This document shows, piece by piece, positions 27,155 through 35,320 of a DNA stretch of 64,000 nt. Position numbers and translations under genes: made by a program. The notes beneath the pieces are model-generated. The model saw only the letters and a program-made list of their open reading frames with translations. It ran no database searches and was not told where the DNA came from. Numbering within the stretch: position 1 is the first letter of the stretch; each line of letters begins with the position of its first letter. The stretch covers positions 1 through 64,000 of the forward strand of contig NZ_WQPN01000094.1 in the NCBI RefSeq assembly GCF_018785315.1, in the 5' to 3' direction. This DNA comes from Clostridium sp. MCC353. GTDB lineage: Bacteria > Bacillota > Clostridia > Lachnospirales > Lachnospiraceae.

Positions 27155-27205
27155 AATTCGTGTTCTCCTTTTCTTTTTATTATTGGTTTAATATTCTATA
27201 CAATT

Positions 27206-27236
27206 GATAAATAATAGTAATTATTACTGATATTAC
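27206..27236 (-). promoter_or_regulatory. Probable PerR/Fur-type operator before the rubrerythrins
   Basis: AGTAAT-T-ATTACT (27216-27228) is a perfect inverted repeat embedded in an AT-rich stretch 60 bp before the reverse rubrerythrin start. It resembles the spaced AT-rich palindromes bound by PerR. Confidence 0.6.
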
Positions 27237-27267
27237 AATAACATAATTTTCCAGCAGTGTCAAGCAT

Positions 27268-27663
27268 TTAATGTAACTTTTTTGCTGAACAATCTTTACA
27301 GGTGCCATAGAAAAAGATGGTATGGTTTTTAACCTGTCCTTCGATGTGTTCTTCAGCTACCCGGTTTAAATCTTCTCTGGTCTGCATAGGCAGATCGATC
27401 ACCTGACCGCAATCGCTGCATACAAAATGATAATGAGGGGAGGTATCTGCATCAAAGTGATCCGCGCCGTCACCGCAGGTCAGCTTCACCACTTCACCCA
27501 ATTCAACCAGGAGATTCAAATTACGGTAGACTGTGCCTAAACTGATATTAGGATATTCCTCGCGGATTGACATATAAACGGCATCCGCAGTAGGGTGGTC
27601 CTTGCGTTCCATCAAACAGGATTTGATGGATTCACGTTGACGACTGTACTTTAGCGTCTTCAT
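27268..27663 (-). CDS. perR: Fur-family peroxide-responsive repressor (PerR-like)
   Basis: About 131 residues. It has a winged-helix N-terminus (SRQRESIKSCLMERKDHPTADAVY-type helix followed by EYPNISLGTVYRNLNLL), a metal site HFDADTSPHYHFVCSDCGQV, and two CxxC pairs (CSDC, CKDC) for structural zinc. PerR identity rather than Fur is inferred from the rubrerythrin neighbours. The start at 27663 has AAGGAGA 5 bp before; a longer start at 27681 is less likely. Confidence 0.88.
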   Translation of the reverse strand: MKTLKYSRQRESIKSCLMERKDHPTADAVYMSIREEYPNISLGTVYRNLNLLVELGEVVKLTCGDGADHFDADTSPHYHFVCSDCGQVIDLPMQTREDLNRVAEEHIEGQVKNHTIFFYGTCKDCSAKKLH

Positions 27664-27699
27664 AAATTCTCCTTTCTTCATTCTTCTGAATCATACTGC

Positions 27700-27735
27700 A
27701 AACAATAACAATAATGATTACTAATATAGTAACAA
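27700..27735 (-). promoter_or_regulatory. Possible PerR self-operator
   Basis: AT-rich segment ATAACAATAATGATTACTAA upstream of perR; on the minus strand TTAGTAATCATTATT resembles a PerR box. Autoregulation is inferred. Confidence 0.45.
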
Positions 27736-27802
27736 GAAACCAGCGGGATGTCAAGGGATTTTAAAATCTTTGTAAATCTTTATTTAATGAATTGGCGTGG
27801 GT

Positions 27803-28138
27803 AACGCCTGTAAGAAGGGGAACCTGGGGCGGAGGGCAAGGACGGGCGGCCTAAGGGGCGGACCAAAGGCCGCGGGGATCTGATTCCGGCCGTTAAGTGG
27901 AACTAAGGCTTTCAGGATGGAAAAAGGCGGTGCGATGCCCATTCACGGTAAATTCCTGATGACTTTACCGTTCAGGGGCATCTCAGAAGCTGATTCGGAA
28001 TTCAGCTTCTGCCCGCCTTTTTCCACCCTGAAACCCTAAGTTCCACTAAACGGTCTCCACAGGATCCCCACCGCCTTTGGTCCGCCCCTTAGGCCGCCCG
28101 TCCTTGCCCTCCGCCCCAGGTTCCCCTTCTTACAGGCT
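27803..28138. repeat. Giant branched palindrome A
   Basis: Non-coding. Left arm 27806-27880 is complementary to right arm 28066-28137, with a run of roughly 60 bp essentially perfect (through GGGGCGGACCAAAGGC at the inner end). After a short bulge, a conserved stem pairs CCGTTAAGTGGAACTAAGG (27889-27907) with the mirror at 28034-28053, then GAAAAAGGCGG with CCGCCTTTTTCC. The tip forks into two hairpins: GATGCCC-CGGTAAA / TTTACCG-GGGCATC (27934-27982) and CAGAAGCTGA / TCAGCTTCTG (27984-28011). Outer arms are very GC-rich. Confidence 0.9.
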
Positions 28139-28277
28139 GTGTATTGGGCGCGCTATGGATCATAAAGATTTGGAGAAGGGAAGTAGAAAAAAGAAGAGAA
28201 GCGTTTGATTGAGATGATGTTTGATATTTCATGCAGATCATGGCATAGGCTTTTAATGTGACTGACATGGGGATTAA

Positions 28278-28323
28278 CAGTAAAACGTCAAGGCTTTTTC
28301 GAAAATGCCTTGACGTTTTACTG
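28278..28323. repeat. Perfect 17-bp inverted repeat between the palindromes
   Basis: CAGTAAAACGTCAAGGC (28278-28294) is mirrored exactly at 28307-28323 with a 12-base loop. There is no T-run directly after it, so it is not a standard terminator. It stands midway between palindromes A and B. Confidence 0.85.
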
Positions 28324-28379
28324 GTGAATTTTCTTACAATTTACAAAATTGTTTTTAACTTCCAGCTCCAGAGAAAACC

Positions 28380-28717
28380 AGCAGGGAAGCGGGGAGGGGG
28401 GATGGCGGGACAGAAGACCGGGGAGCGGTACCGGGGAAACCAACGATACAGGGGGCATGTGGAAACCGTTTAGTGGAACTTAGGTTTTCAGCAGGAAAGA
28501 AGGCGGGCAGAAACTGAATTCCGAATCAGTTTCTGAGATGCCCTTGAACGGTAAAGTCATCAGGAGTTTACCGTGAATGGGCATCGCACCGCCTTCTTTC
28601 CTGATGAAAGCCTTAGTTCCACTTAACGGTTGGAACCAGCCCCCTGTATCGTTGGTTTCCCCGGTACCGCTCCCCGGTCTTCTGTCCTGCCATCCGTCCG
28701 CCCCGCTTCCCTGCGTA
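28380..28717. repeat. Giant branched palindrome B
   Basis: Second element, in opposite orientation to A. Outer arms 28381-28456 and 28640-28716 are self-complementary, including a long exact stretch through ACCGGGGAGCGGTACCGGGG and on to GATACAGGGGGC. They show no similarity to the arms of A. The core (about 28466-28628) is the reverse complement of the core of A, with the same stem (CCGTTTAGTGGAACTTAGG) and the same two tip hairpins. Confidence 0.9.
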
Positions 28718-28743
28718 TCTTTCTCACCTAAATCCCAATCCCC

Positions 28744-29682
28744 TCAAATCGTCTCCTTTGCAATCCGTATGAATTCCTTAGTAGCCTGAGAAAGATAATG
28801 CCCCTTATGATATCCGATTGCCAGCACCCCATGGGCTTTCGGATAGTTCAGGGAATAGAAGTTTAATGGTCCGCGTTCCCGGAGAACCGCCTCTAAGGCG
28901 CCGCGGCTGGCGATGAACATCTTGGGATAGAACGTGATTCCCATGCCTTTTCCGGCCAGGGCCATGACGGTTTCTATGTTCTCCGTTTCCAGAATGATGT
29001 TCGGGGAGATTTGGGATTCCTCGAAAATCTCGTCGGCGATGGTGCGCACCCGGTTGCCTTTGTTGAGCAGCAGGAATGGGCAGTCGTTGAGGATGGACAG
29101 GTCATTTCCATGCTCCAGAAATGCTTTGGTTTCCTCTACCTTGCCGGGAAATGATTTTTCCAGGACGGAATCGGAGACTGCTAAAAGGATTTCTTCTTCA
29201 CAGAGGGGAACGGTTTCGATGTTGTCAACCTTAAATGGCAGCATTCCGATGATCAGGTCCACTTTGCCGTGGAGCAGGTCATTGTCCAGTTCTGTGGAAT
29301 TGCCTTCCACCAGATGGAGTTCAATGTTGGGAAAACGTTCTTTATATAAAGGAAGGATTTCGGGAAGGATTTTGCGGCCTCTGGTGTGGGAAACGCCGAT
29401 GGAGAGGCGTCCGGTTGAAAAATCCTTGATGTCGGCGATTTCTTTGTATGTTTCATCCCTGAGATCCAAAAACTGGCGCGCCCTCATTTTCAGCGCCTTT
29501 CCTGCATAGGTCAGGGTGAGGGGAGTGGTGCGGTTAAATAATATTACGTCAAATTCTTTTTCCAGATTGGAAATATGGTTGCTCAGAGACTGCTGGGAGA
29601 TGTACAGGCGTTTGGCTGCCTTTGTAAAATTTAACTCTTCAGCGGCTGCGAGGAAGTATTCCAGGTTCAAAAAATTAATCAT
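28744..29682 (-). CDS. LysR-family transcriptional regulator
   Basis: 312 residues. The N-terminal helix-turn-helix is FLAAAEELNFTKAAKRLYISQQSLSNHISNLE; the effector domain shows LSIGVSHTRGRKILPEILP, GKVDLIIGMLP and CPFLLLNKGNRVRTI. The target and co-inducer are unknown. It is divergent from the S1-domain gene across 134 bp. GGAGG lies before the ATG on the minus strand. Confidence 0.92.
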   Translation of the reverse strand: MINFLNLEYFLAAAEELNFTKAAKRLYISQQSLSNHISNLEKEFDVILFNRTTPLTLTYAGKALKMRARQFLDLRDETYKEIADIKDFSTGRLSIGVSHTRGRKILPEILPLYKERFPNIELHLVEGNSTELDNDLLHGKVDLIIGMLPFKVDNIETVPLCEEEILLAVSDSVLEKSFPGKVEETKAFLEHGNDLSILNDCPFLLLNKGNRVRTIADEIFEESQISPNIILETENIETVMALAGKGMGITFYPKMFIASRGALEAVLRERGPLNFYSLNYPKAHGVLAIGYHKGHYLSQATKEFIRIAKETI

Positions 29683-29816
29683 AATTAGGGATCCTCCATG
29701 TTTATGGTCTGATAATCAGAATATAGCATATTTTTTCGCATAAAACTATAGAAATATTAGGCAGGATATGATAAATTAATATATTAGAAAGTTTTGTGAA
29801 AAGTGAGGAGAAAAAC

Positions 29817-30548
29817 ATGAGTGACGAGATGAGAAAAGATATGGAAAGCATGGATGATTACGCTGCAGAACTGGAAGCGTCTTATAAGGAATATGATGAG
29901 AGACGCAGCAATCAGGTATATGTGGCAGAAGAGGATCCTCAGGCAGAAGCTTGGCAGAATTTAGGGCAGATGAAAGAGGACAGAACGGTTGTTAAGGTTA
30001 AGATTAAGGAGATTGTAAAAGGCGGAGCGATCGCATACGTGGATGAGATGAAAGCATTTATCCCTGCATCCCAGCTTTCATTGGAATATATTGAAAAATT
30101 GGATGAATGGGTTGGCAGATATGTGGAAGCGCTTGTCATTACGGTTGATCCTGAGAACAAGAGACTGGTTCTTTCCGCTAAAGAACTGCTGAAGGAAAGG
30201 GCGGAAGCTGAGAAACAGGAAAAACTGGCACAGATTCAGGCAGGCCAGGTGGTAGAAGGCGTGGTGGACAGCTTAAAGCCTTATGGGGCATTTGTCAATC
30301 TGGATAATGGATTGTCAGGCCTGCTTCACATTTCCCAGATCAGCAGCCAGAGAATTAAACATCCGGGCGCTGTTTTGAAGGAAGGCCAGAGCATAAAAGT
30401 AAAGATTTTAAGTGTTGCGGACGGAAAGATCAGTCTGAGCATGAAAGCTTTGGAGCCGGAAGATGAACCGGAAGAGAAGTTTGACTATAAAGAGAACGGA
30501 AGCGCCTTTACCGGCTTAGGCGATTTGTTAAAGGGCATCAAATTATGA
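29817..30548 (+). CDS. S1 RNA-binding domain protein (RpsA-like, two S1 repeats)
   Basis: 243 residues. An acidic N-terminus of about 40 residues precedes two S1 motifs: the first at about 48-115 (KVKIKEIVKGGAIAYVDEMK, FIPASQLS) and the second, canonical, at about 132-210 (GQVVEGVVDSLKPYGAFVNL, GLLHISQIS, KISLSMKAL). Such short S1 proteins in Firmicutes act in translation or RNA metabolism. The ATG at 29817 has GAGGAG upstream; GTG at 29796 is weaker. It overlaps the alarmone synthetase gene by 4 bp. Confidence 0.88.
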   Translation: MSDEMRKDMESMDDYAAELEASYKEYDERRSNQVYVAEEDPQAEAWQNLGQMKEDRTVVKVKIKEIVKGGAIAYVDEMKAFIPASQLSLEYIEKLDEWVGRYVEALVITVDPENKRLVLSAKELLKERAEAEKQEKLAQIQAGQVVEGVVDSLKPYGAFVNLDNGLSGLLHISQISSQRIKHPGAVLKEGQSIKVKILSVADGKISLSMKALEPEDEPEEKFDYKENGSAFTGLGDLLKGIKL

Positions 30549-31216
30549 TGAACATCCCTAAAACATACAACCAGATTGACCAATGGAAATCGGTTATGTT
30601 TTTGTATAACTCTGCTTTAAAAGAGATAAATACCAAGATTGAAATCCTGAATAATGAGTTCGTTCATATTTATGATTACAATCCCATCGAGCATATTAAA
30701 TCGCGCCTCAAGACGCCGGAAAGCATCGTCCAGAAGCTGAAACGGTACGGCTGGGAAGTCACGATTGAGAATATGACCGATAAGCTCAATGATATTGCGG
30801 GAATCAGGATTATCTGTTCATTTACATCGGACATTTATATGATTGCCGACATGATATCCAGGCAGAGTGATGTTACGGTTTTATTTGTAAAAGATTATAT
30901 CAAAAATCCAAAACCAAATGGATATAAAAGTTACCACATGGTGGTGACGATTCCGATTTATCTGACTGACGGGCCGGTAGAAACGAAGGTGGAGATACAG
31001 ATTCGGACAGTAGCCATGGATTTCTGGGCCAGCCTGGAACATAAAATCTATTATAAGTTTGAAGGGAATGCGCCCGCATATCTTCAGCAGGAGCTGAAAG
31101 CCTGCGCCGACATGGTGGATATGCTGGATGCGAAGATGTATTCTCTCAACGAAGCAATTCTTGCACTCAGCCAGAATCAACAGGAAGAAACCGCCGATGA
31201 GGGTAACAAGGGGTAG
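30545..31216 (+). CDS. Small alarmone synthetase (GTP pyrophosphokinase, RelQ/YjbM-like)
   Basis: 223 residues containing only a RelA/SpoT synthetase domain. Visible marks are HIKSRLKTPESIVQKLKRYG, LNDIAGIRIICSFTSDIY, PKPNGYKSYHMVV and VEIQIRTVAMDFWASLEHKI. It makes (p)ppGpp from ATP and GDP/GTP; no hydrolase, TGS or ACT domain is present. It is translationally coupled to the S1 gene and followed by a strong terminator. Confidence 0.92.
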   Translation: MMNIPKTYNQIDQWKSVMFLYNSALKEINTKIEILNNEFVHIYDYNPIEHIKSRLKTPESIVQKLKRYGWEVTIENMTDKLNDIAGIRIICSFTSDIYMIADMISRQSDVTVLFVKDYIKNPKPNGYKSYHMVVTIPIYLTDGPVETKVEIQIRTVAMDFWASLEHKIYYKFEGNAPAYLQQELKACADMVDMLDAKMYSLNEAILALSQNQQEETADEGNKG

Positions 31217-31260
31217 GGGCTGCCGCAAGAAGGACTTTTAACGTAATGGATGAAGGGATT

Positions 31261-31314
31261 TCTGAAAAAGCCTTAGCGATTTGGTTTAAAACCAAACCCT
31301 AAGGCTTTTTCTAA
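31261..31314 (+). terminator. Intrinsic terminator of the S1 / alarmone operon
   Basis: GAAAAAGCCTTAG (31264-31276) pairs with CTAAGGCTTTTTC (31299-31311), with an inner TTGGTTT / AAACCAA stem. The symmetric A and T runs make it potentially bidirectional. Confidence 0.9.
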
Positions 31315-31369
31315 AATCCCTTCATCCTTCATGTTAAATGCAGTTACACGAAGAGAAACGAGGGAAAAT

Positions 31370-33172
31370 ATGAGGAGATTTGTCAGGGAAACGGGGCAGA
31401 TTATAAAATTTAATATGAAGAATCTGATTCTGTTTGAGGTGATTTACCGCCTTGTCACCGCTCCCATTTACCTGCGTTTGATGGATTTAGGGATTAAGGC
31501 TGTGCTGAAGATGAACGGCTACAGCTTTATTACTTTGGGGAACCTGGGCAGGGTTTTGCTTCATCCGGGAACCATACTGATCCTTTTGGGGCTCAGCCTC
31601 ATCGGAGTGGTCATTATTACGGTTGAAATAGGGAGCCTGATCACCACATTTTCCGGGGCGGCCTATTATCTGCGGCTTCCGTGGACGGAGATTTTGTCGG
31701 GGGGAGTGCATAAGCTGATCGATGAGATACGGCGGAAGAATTTTATGATTCTGCTGATCGCCCTGGCCAATTATCTGCTGATTAATTTATATCTGATATA
31801 CCGGGTTTTTACCCATGTAAAGCCGCTTAATTTTATGATGCAGTCGATTTTGGAAGAGCCGGTGACAAGGATGTTTCTGGTGATTCTGCTGGTGCTCTGC
31901 GTGACCGGGTGCGCGCCTGTTATGTTTGTATGGTATGGATGTATGGTGGAGCAGAAATCCCTGCGGGACAGTTGTGCCAGAAGCAGGGAGCTATTAAAAG
32001 GCCATATGATACCGTCCGTCCTTTTGATGGGCGGAGGAAATATTGTGACACTGCTGGTGATGGTGGCCATGTATTTGATTTGTGTGCTGGCGGCTGCGCT
32101 GTTTGTGGTTCTGGTGGTGGATAAAAAACTGGAATTTGCATTTCTTCTGGCGGCCTGTGACCGGATTGAGCTCGTCCTCCTCTTCCTGTTCAGCGGGATT
32201 GTGGGGATTGTCAGTTTCGCGTCGCTGACGGTGTTGTATTACCAATACAGCAGCCGTTTGAAACGGGTTCCGAGATGGGATTTTGATTTTACAGGCCAGA
32301 AAGTGCTGAAGAAAAAATACGCGCTTGTGTCCGGCGCTTTCATGTGTGTGGTCAGTCTGGTCTGTATGATCGATGTGGCCTGGAACGGCTCTGCCATCAC
32401 TCAGGCGGTGATTACGGATATCGGCATCACCGCCCACCGGGGAAGCTCTAAATCAGCGCCGGAAAACACCATGGCGGCCATTGTGGCGGCGGTGGAAGAA
32501 CTGGCGGATTATGTGGAAATAGACGTTCAGGAATCCAATGATGGATATCTGGTGCTCTGCCATGATACCAGCTTAAAACGGGTGGCGGGCATAAAGAAAA
32601 ATGTATCGGATTTGACCTACAGCCAGTTGATGGACCTGGATGTGGGGAGCTGGTTCTCTCCAGGATTTAAGGGGGAGAAGATCCCGGGGCTGGAAGACGT
32701 GATGGAGTATGCCAAGGGAAAGATCAACCTGAATATTGAAATTAAGAATGTGGGCAGTTCCAGTCAGATGCCGGAAAAGGTGCTGAAACTGATTGAAGAT
32801 TACGGCATGGAAGCGCAGTGTGTGGTTACGTCCACCTCCCTCAGATATTTAAGGAGAATTAAGGAGTTAAATCCTGATATCAAGACGGGATATATTATTT
32901 CTGCGGCTTATGGCCGCTATTATGAGGAAGACAGCGTTGATTTCATCAGCCTGCGTTCCAGTTTCGCGACAGAACGTCTGGTGACCCTGGCTCATGAGGC
33001 GGGAAAAGAAATTCATGCCTGGACCGTCAACAGCAAAAGTGAGATGGAACGGTTAAAGGCCTTGGGAGTGGATAATATTATAACGGATTATCCGGTCCGT
33101 GCCAGGGAAGTTATCTATGGGGAAGAGGCGGCGGAAACGCTGTTAGGGTATCTGCGGCTGATTCTGAGGTGA
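31370..33172 (+). CDS. Membrane-anchored glycerophosphodiester phosphodiesterase
   Basis: About 600 residues. The first 340 or so residues form a GDPD-associated membrane domain with about seven or eight hydrophobic segments, and the C-terminal 250 are a GDPD catalytic domain: ITAHRGSSKSAPENTMAAI, VEIDVQESNDGYLVLCHDTSL and NLNIEIKN. It is predicted to cleave phospholipid headgroup or lipoteichoic-acid-type diesters at the membrane. The start at 31370 has CGAGGGA upstream. Third GDPD in this window. Confidence 0.9.
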   Translation: MRRFVRETGQIIKFNMKNLILFEVIYRLVTAPIYLRLMDLGIKAVLKMNGYSFITLGNLGRVLLHPGTILILLGLSLIGVVIITVEIGSLITTFSGAAYYLRLPWTEILSGGVHKLIDEIRRKNFMILLIALANYLLINLYLIYRVFTHVKPLNFMMQSILEEPVTRMFLVILLVLCVTGCAPVMFVWYGCMVEQKSLRDSCARSRELLKGHMIPSVLLMGGGNIVTLLVMVAMYLICVLAAALFVVLVVDKKLEFAFLLAACDRIELVLLFLFSGIVGIVSFASLTVLYYQYSSRLKRVPRWDFDFTGQKVLKKKYALVSGAFMCVVSLVCMIDVAWNGSAITQAVITDIGITAHRGSSKSAPENTMAAIVAAVEELADYVEIDVQESNDGYLVLCHDTSLKRVAGIKKNVSDLTYSQLMDLDVGSWFSPGFKGEKIPGLEDVMEYAKGKINLNIEIKNVGSSSQMPEKVLKLIEDYGMEAQCVVTSTSLRYLRRIKELNPDIKTGYIISAAYGRYYEEDSVDFISLRSSFATERLVTLAHEAGKEIHAWTVNSKSEMERLKALGVDNIITDYPVRAREVIYGEEAAETLLGYLRLILR

Positions 33173-33283
33173 TATTTGGCAGCGTGGAATGGGAGGAATG
33201 AAGCCGCTGCAAGAAAGCGGTAAGCGTGAAGCCGTTAAAAGGAATCATTAAGGATAAAACAGAATGAGGAGTAAGTAATAATT

Positions 33284-33739
33284 ATGCGAATGGTAATACA
33301 AAGAGTGGCCCATGCCGGAGTAACCGTGTCCGGCCAGGTGATCGGATCCATCAATAAGGGATTTTTGATCCTTTTGGGGGTGGAAGACAAGGATACGGAA
33401 GGCATTGCGGATAAAATGGTGGATAAAATGGGCAAGCTGCGCATTTTTGAGGATGAACAGGGGAAAACAAACCTGTCGCTTGCCGATGTGGATGGGGAGA
33501 TTCTGGTGGTCAGCCAGTTCACCCTGTATGCGGACTGCAAAAAGGGCAACCGGCCCAGCTTTATCCGGGCGGGAGCGCCTGCCCTGGCTGAACAGCTCTA
33601 TGAATACGTGGTTTCTAAATGTGGCGGCTATGCGAAAAAGGTGGCTCATGGAAGCTTTGGCGCCGATATGAAAGTGGAGCTTTTAAATGACGGGCCATTT
33701 ACAATCGTGCTGGACAGTGACGAATTGATGAAAAAGTAA
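33284..33739 (+). CDS. dtd: D-aminoacyl-tRNA deacylase
   Basis: 151 residues, standard length. Signatures are [26 protein letters not shown], the active-site SQFTLYAD and the NDGPFTI motif near the end. It removes D-amino acids and glycine mischarged on tRNA. GAGGAG is 12 bp before the ATG. A fragment of the GTAACAGTTC repeat overlaps and follows its stop codon. Confidence 0.95.
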   Translation: MRMVIQRVAHAGVTVSGQVIGSINKGFLILLGVEDKDTEGIADKMVDKMGKLRIFEDEQGKTNLSLADVDGEILVVSQFTLYADCKKGNRPSFIRAGAPALAEQLYEYVVSKCGGYAKKVAHGSFGADMKVELLNDGPFTIVLDSDELMKK

Positions 33740-33766
33740 CATTACAGACAGGTCTGAACTGCTACA
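33736..33766. repeat. Short diverged copy of the GTAACAGTTC repeat
   Basis: GTAACATTACAGAC and GGTCTGAACTGCTAC form an imperfect hairpin after dtd. Compared with other copies it retains only the first hairpin. Confidence 0.45.
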
Positions 33767-33798
33767 TGAAAAACTCATAAGAGAAAGGAAGAAAAATA

Positions 33799-35193
33799 AT
33801 GGAAAAGACAGGGAAAGAACTTCAGGAAGAACTCACATGGAAGTTTCCGCACATTGCCAAGGCAGCGCCGGAACAGGTGGAGCAGGCGGCGGCATTTTGT
33901 GAAGGATATAAAAGATTCCTGGATGCAGGAAAAACTGAGAGGGAATGCGTAAAAGAGGCGGAACAGATGCTGGTGAACGCCGGATATCAGGAATTCGATG
34001 TGGACGGGACTTATGAAGCGGGGGATAAAGTTTATCTGATCCAGCGCAATAAGGCGCTGATTGCCACCACATTTGGTAAGAAAAAAGTGGATGCGGGGCT
34101 CATGATCAACGGGGCCCATATCGATTCTCCGCGGCTGGATTTAAAGCCCAATCCCATGTACGAGAAGAATGACCTGGCTTATTTTAAGACCCACTATTAC
34201 GGGGGGATCAGGAAATACCAGTGGGGGACGGTTCCCCTGTCCATGCATGGGGTTATTATAAAGAAAAATGGGGAAAAGGTGGAGATTTCCATTGGAGAAA
34301 ATGAAAATGAGCCCGTGTTCTGCGTTACGGACCTGCTTCCTCATCTTAGCGCGGAGCAGAATGAGCGCCATTTAAAGGACGGGCTCAAGGGAGAGGAATT
34401 GAATATCATTATCGGTTCCATACCCTATGCGGACGATGAGATCAAAGAACCGGTAAAACTGCTGGCCCTTCAGATTTTGAATGAAAGATACGGGATTACG
34501 GAAGCGGACTTCCTCAGGGCTGAGATTGAGATGGTTCCTGCCCATAAGGCCAGGGATGTGGGATTTGACAGAAGCATGATCGGCGCATATGGACAGGATG
34601 ACCGGGTCTGCGCCTATACAGCCCTGATGGCGGAAATTGAAACGAAGGAACCTGAGTATACGACGGTAACGGTACTGACGGATAAAGAGGAGATCGGTTC
34701 AGAGGGAAATACGGGGCTGAATTCGAATTATGTTGCCCATTACATCGAATATCTGGCCGAGCAGCAGGGAGTTAATCCCAAGGAAGTATTTAAAAATTCC
34801 ATCTGCCTTTCTTCTGATGTAAATGCGGCCTATGACCCTACGTTTTCCAGCGTATTTGAGGCGAATAACTCCTGCTATGTGAATAAGGGCTGTGTGCTGA
34901 CCAAATATACGGGAGCCAGAGGAAAATCAGGTTCCAATGATGCCAGTGCGGAGCTGATGGCTCAGGTCATCGATATCATGGACCGGGGAGGCGTTTACTG
35001 GCAGACCGGTGAGCTGGGAGCGGTGGATGCCGGTGGCGGCGGAACCATTGCCAAATATGTGGCCCAGATGAATATCGATGTGGTGGATTTAGGTGTGCCG
35101 ATTCTTTCCATGCATTCTCCGTTTGAACTGGCGTCTAAATTGGACGTTTATCATACATATAGGGCGTTTTATGCATTTTATAACAGAGTGTAA
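33799..35193 (+). CDS. M18-family aminopeptidase
   Basis: 464 residues. Zinc-peptidase marks of M18 are INGAHIDSPRLDLKP (metal His and Asp), TDKEEIGSEGNTG (catalytic Glu pair), SSDVNAAYDP and SMHSPFELAS (metal His). It removes N-terminal acidic or other residues from peptides in the cytosol. AGAAAGGAAG precedes the ATG. It is a stand-alone gene. Confidence 0.93.
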   Translation: MEKTGKELQEELTWKFPHIAKAAPEQVEQAAAFCEGYKRFLDAGKTERECVKEAEQMLVNAGYQEFDVDGTYEAGDKVYLIQRNKALIATTFGKKKVDAGLMINGAHIDSPRLDLKPNPMYEKNDLAYFKTHYYGGIRKYQWGTVPLSMHGVIIKKNGEKVEISIGENENEPVFCVTDLLPHLSAEQNERHLKDGLKGEELNIIIGSIPYADDEIKEPVKLLALQILNERYGITEADFLRAEIEMVPAHKARDVGFDRSMIGAYGQDDRVCAYTALMAEIETKEPEYTTVTVLTDKEEIGSEGNTGLNSNYVAHYIEYLAEQQGVNPKEVFKNSICLSSDVNAAYDPTFSSVFEANNSCYVNKGCVLTKYTGARGKSGSNDASAELMAQVIDIMDRGGVYWQTGELGAVDAGGGGTIAKYVAQMNIDVVDLGVPILSMHSPFELASKLDVYHTYRAFYAFYNRV

Positions 35194-35320
35194 AATTTTT
35201 GTGAATTTGGTTGAAATGCTTTTTTTTCCCGCTCTTATGTGGTATAACTTAGATTATCTGTATCCCTATGGGGAGCCCCTTTAAGTTTTTCCATCCGCAG
35301 AGGCGGAGGGAGGGGAAAAG

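Noticed and set aside
27803-28717. Retron, integron attC or transposon interpretation of the palindromes
   Set aside because: No reverse transcriptase, integrase or transposase gene is near; attC sites have conserved ends and variable middles, the opposite of what is seen here.
28258-28789. Short plus-strand frames in and around palindrome B
   Set aside because: Composition follows the palindrome, no ribosome site, and similar frames are absent from palindrome A.
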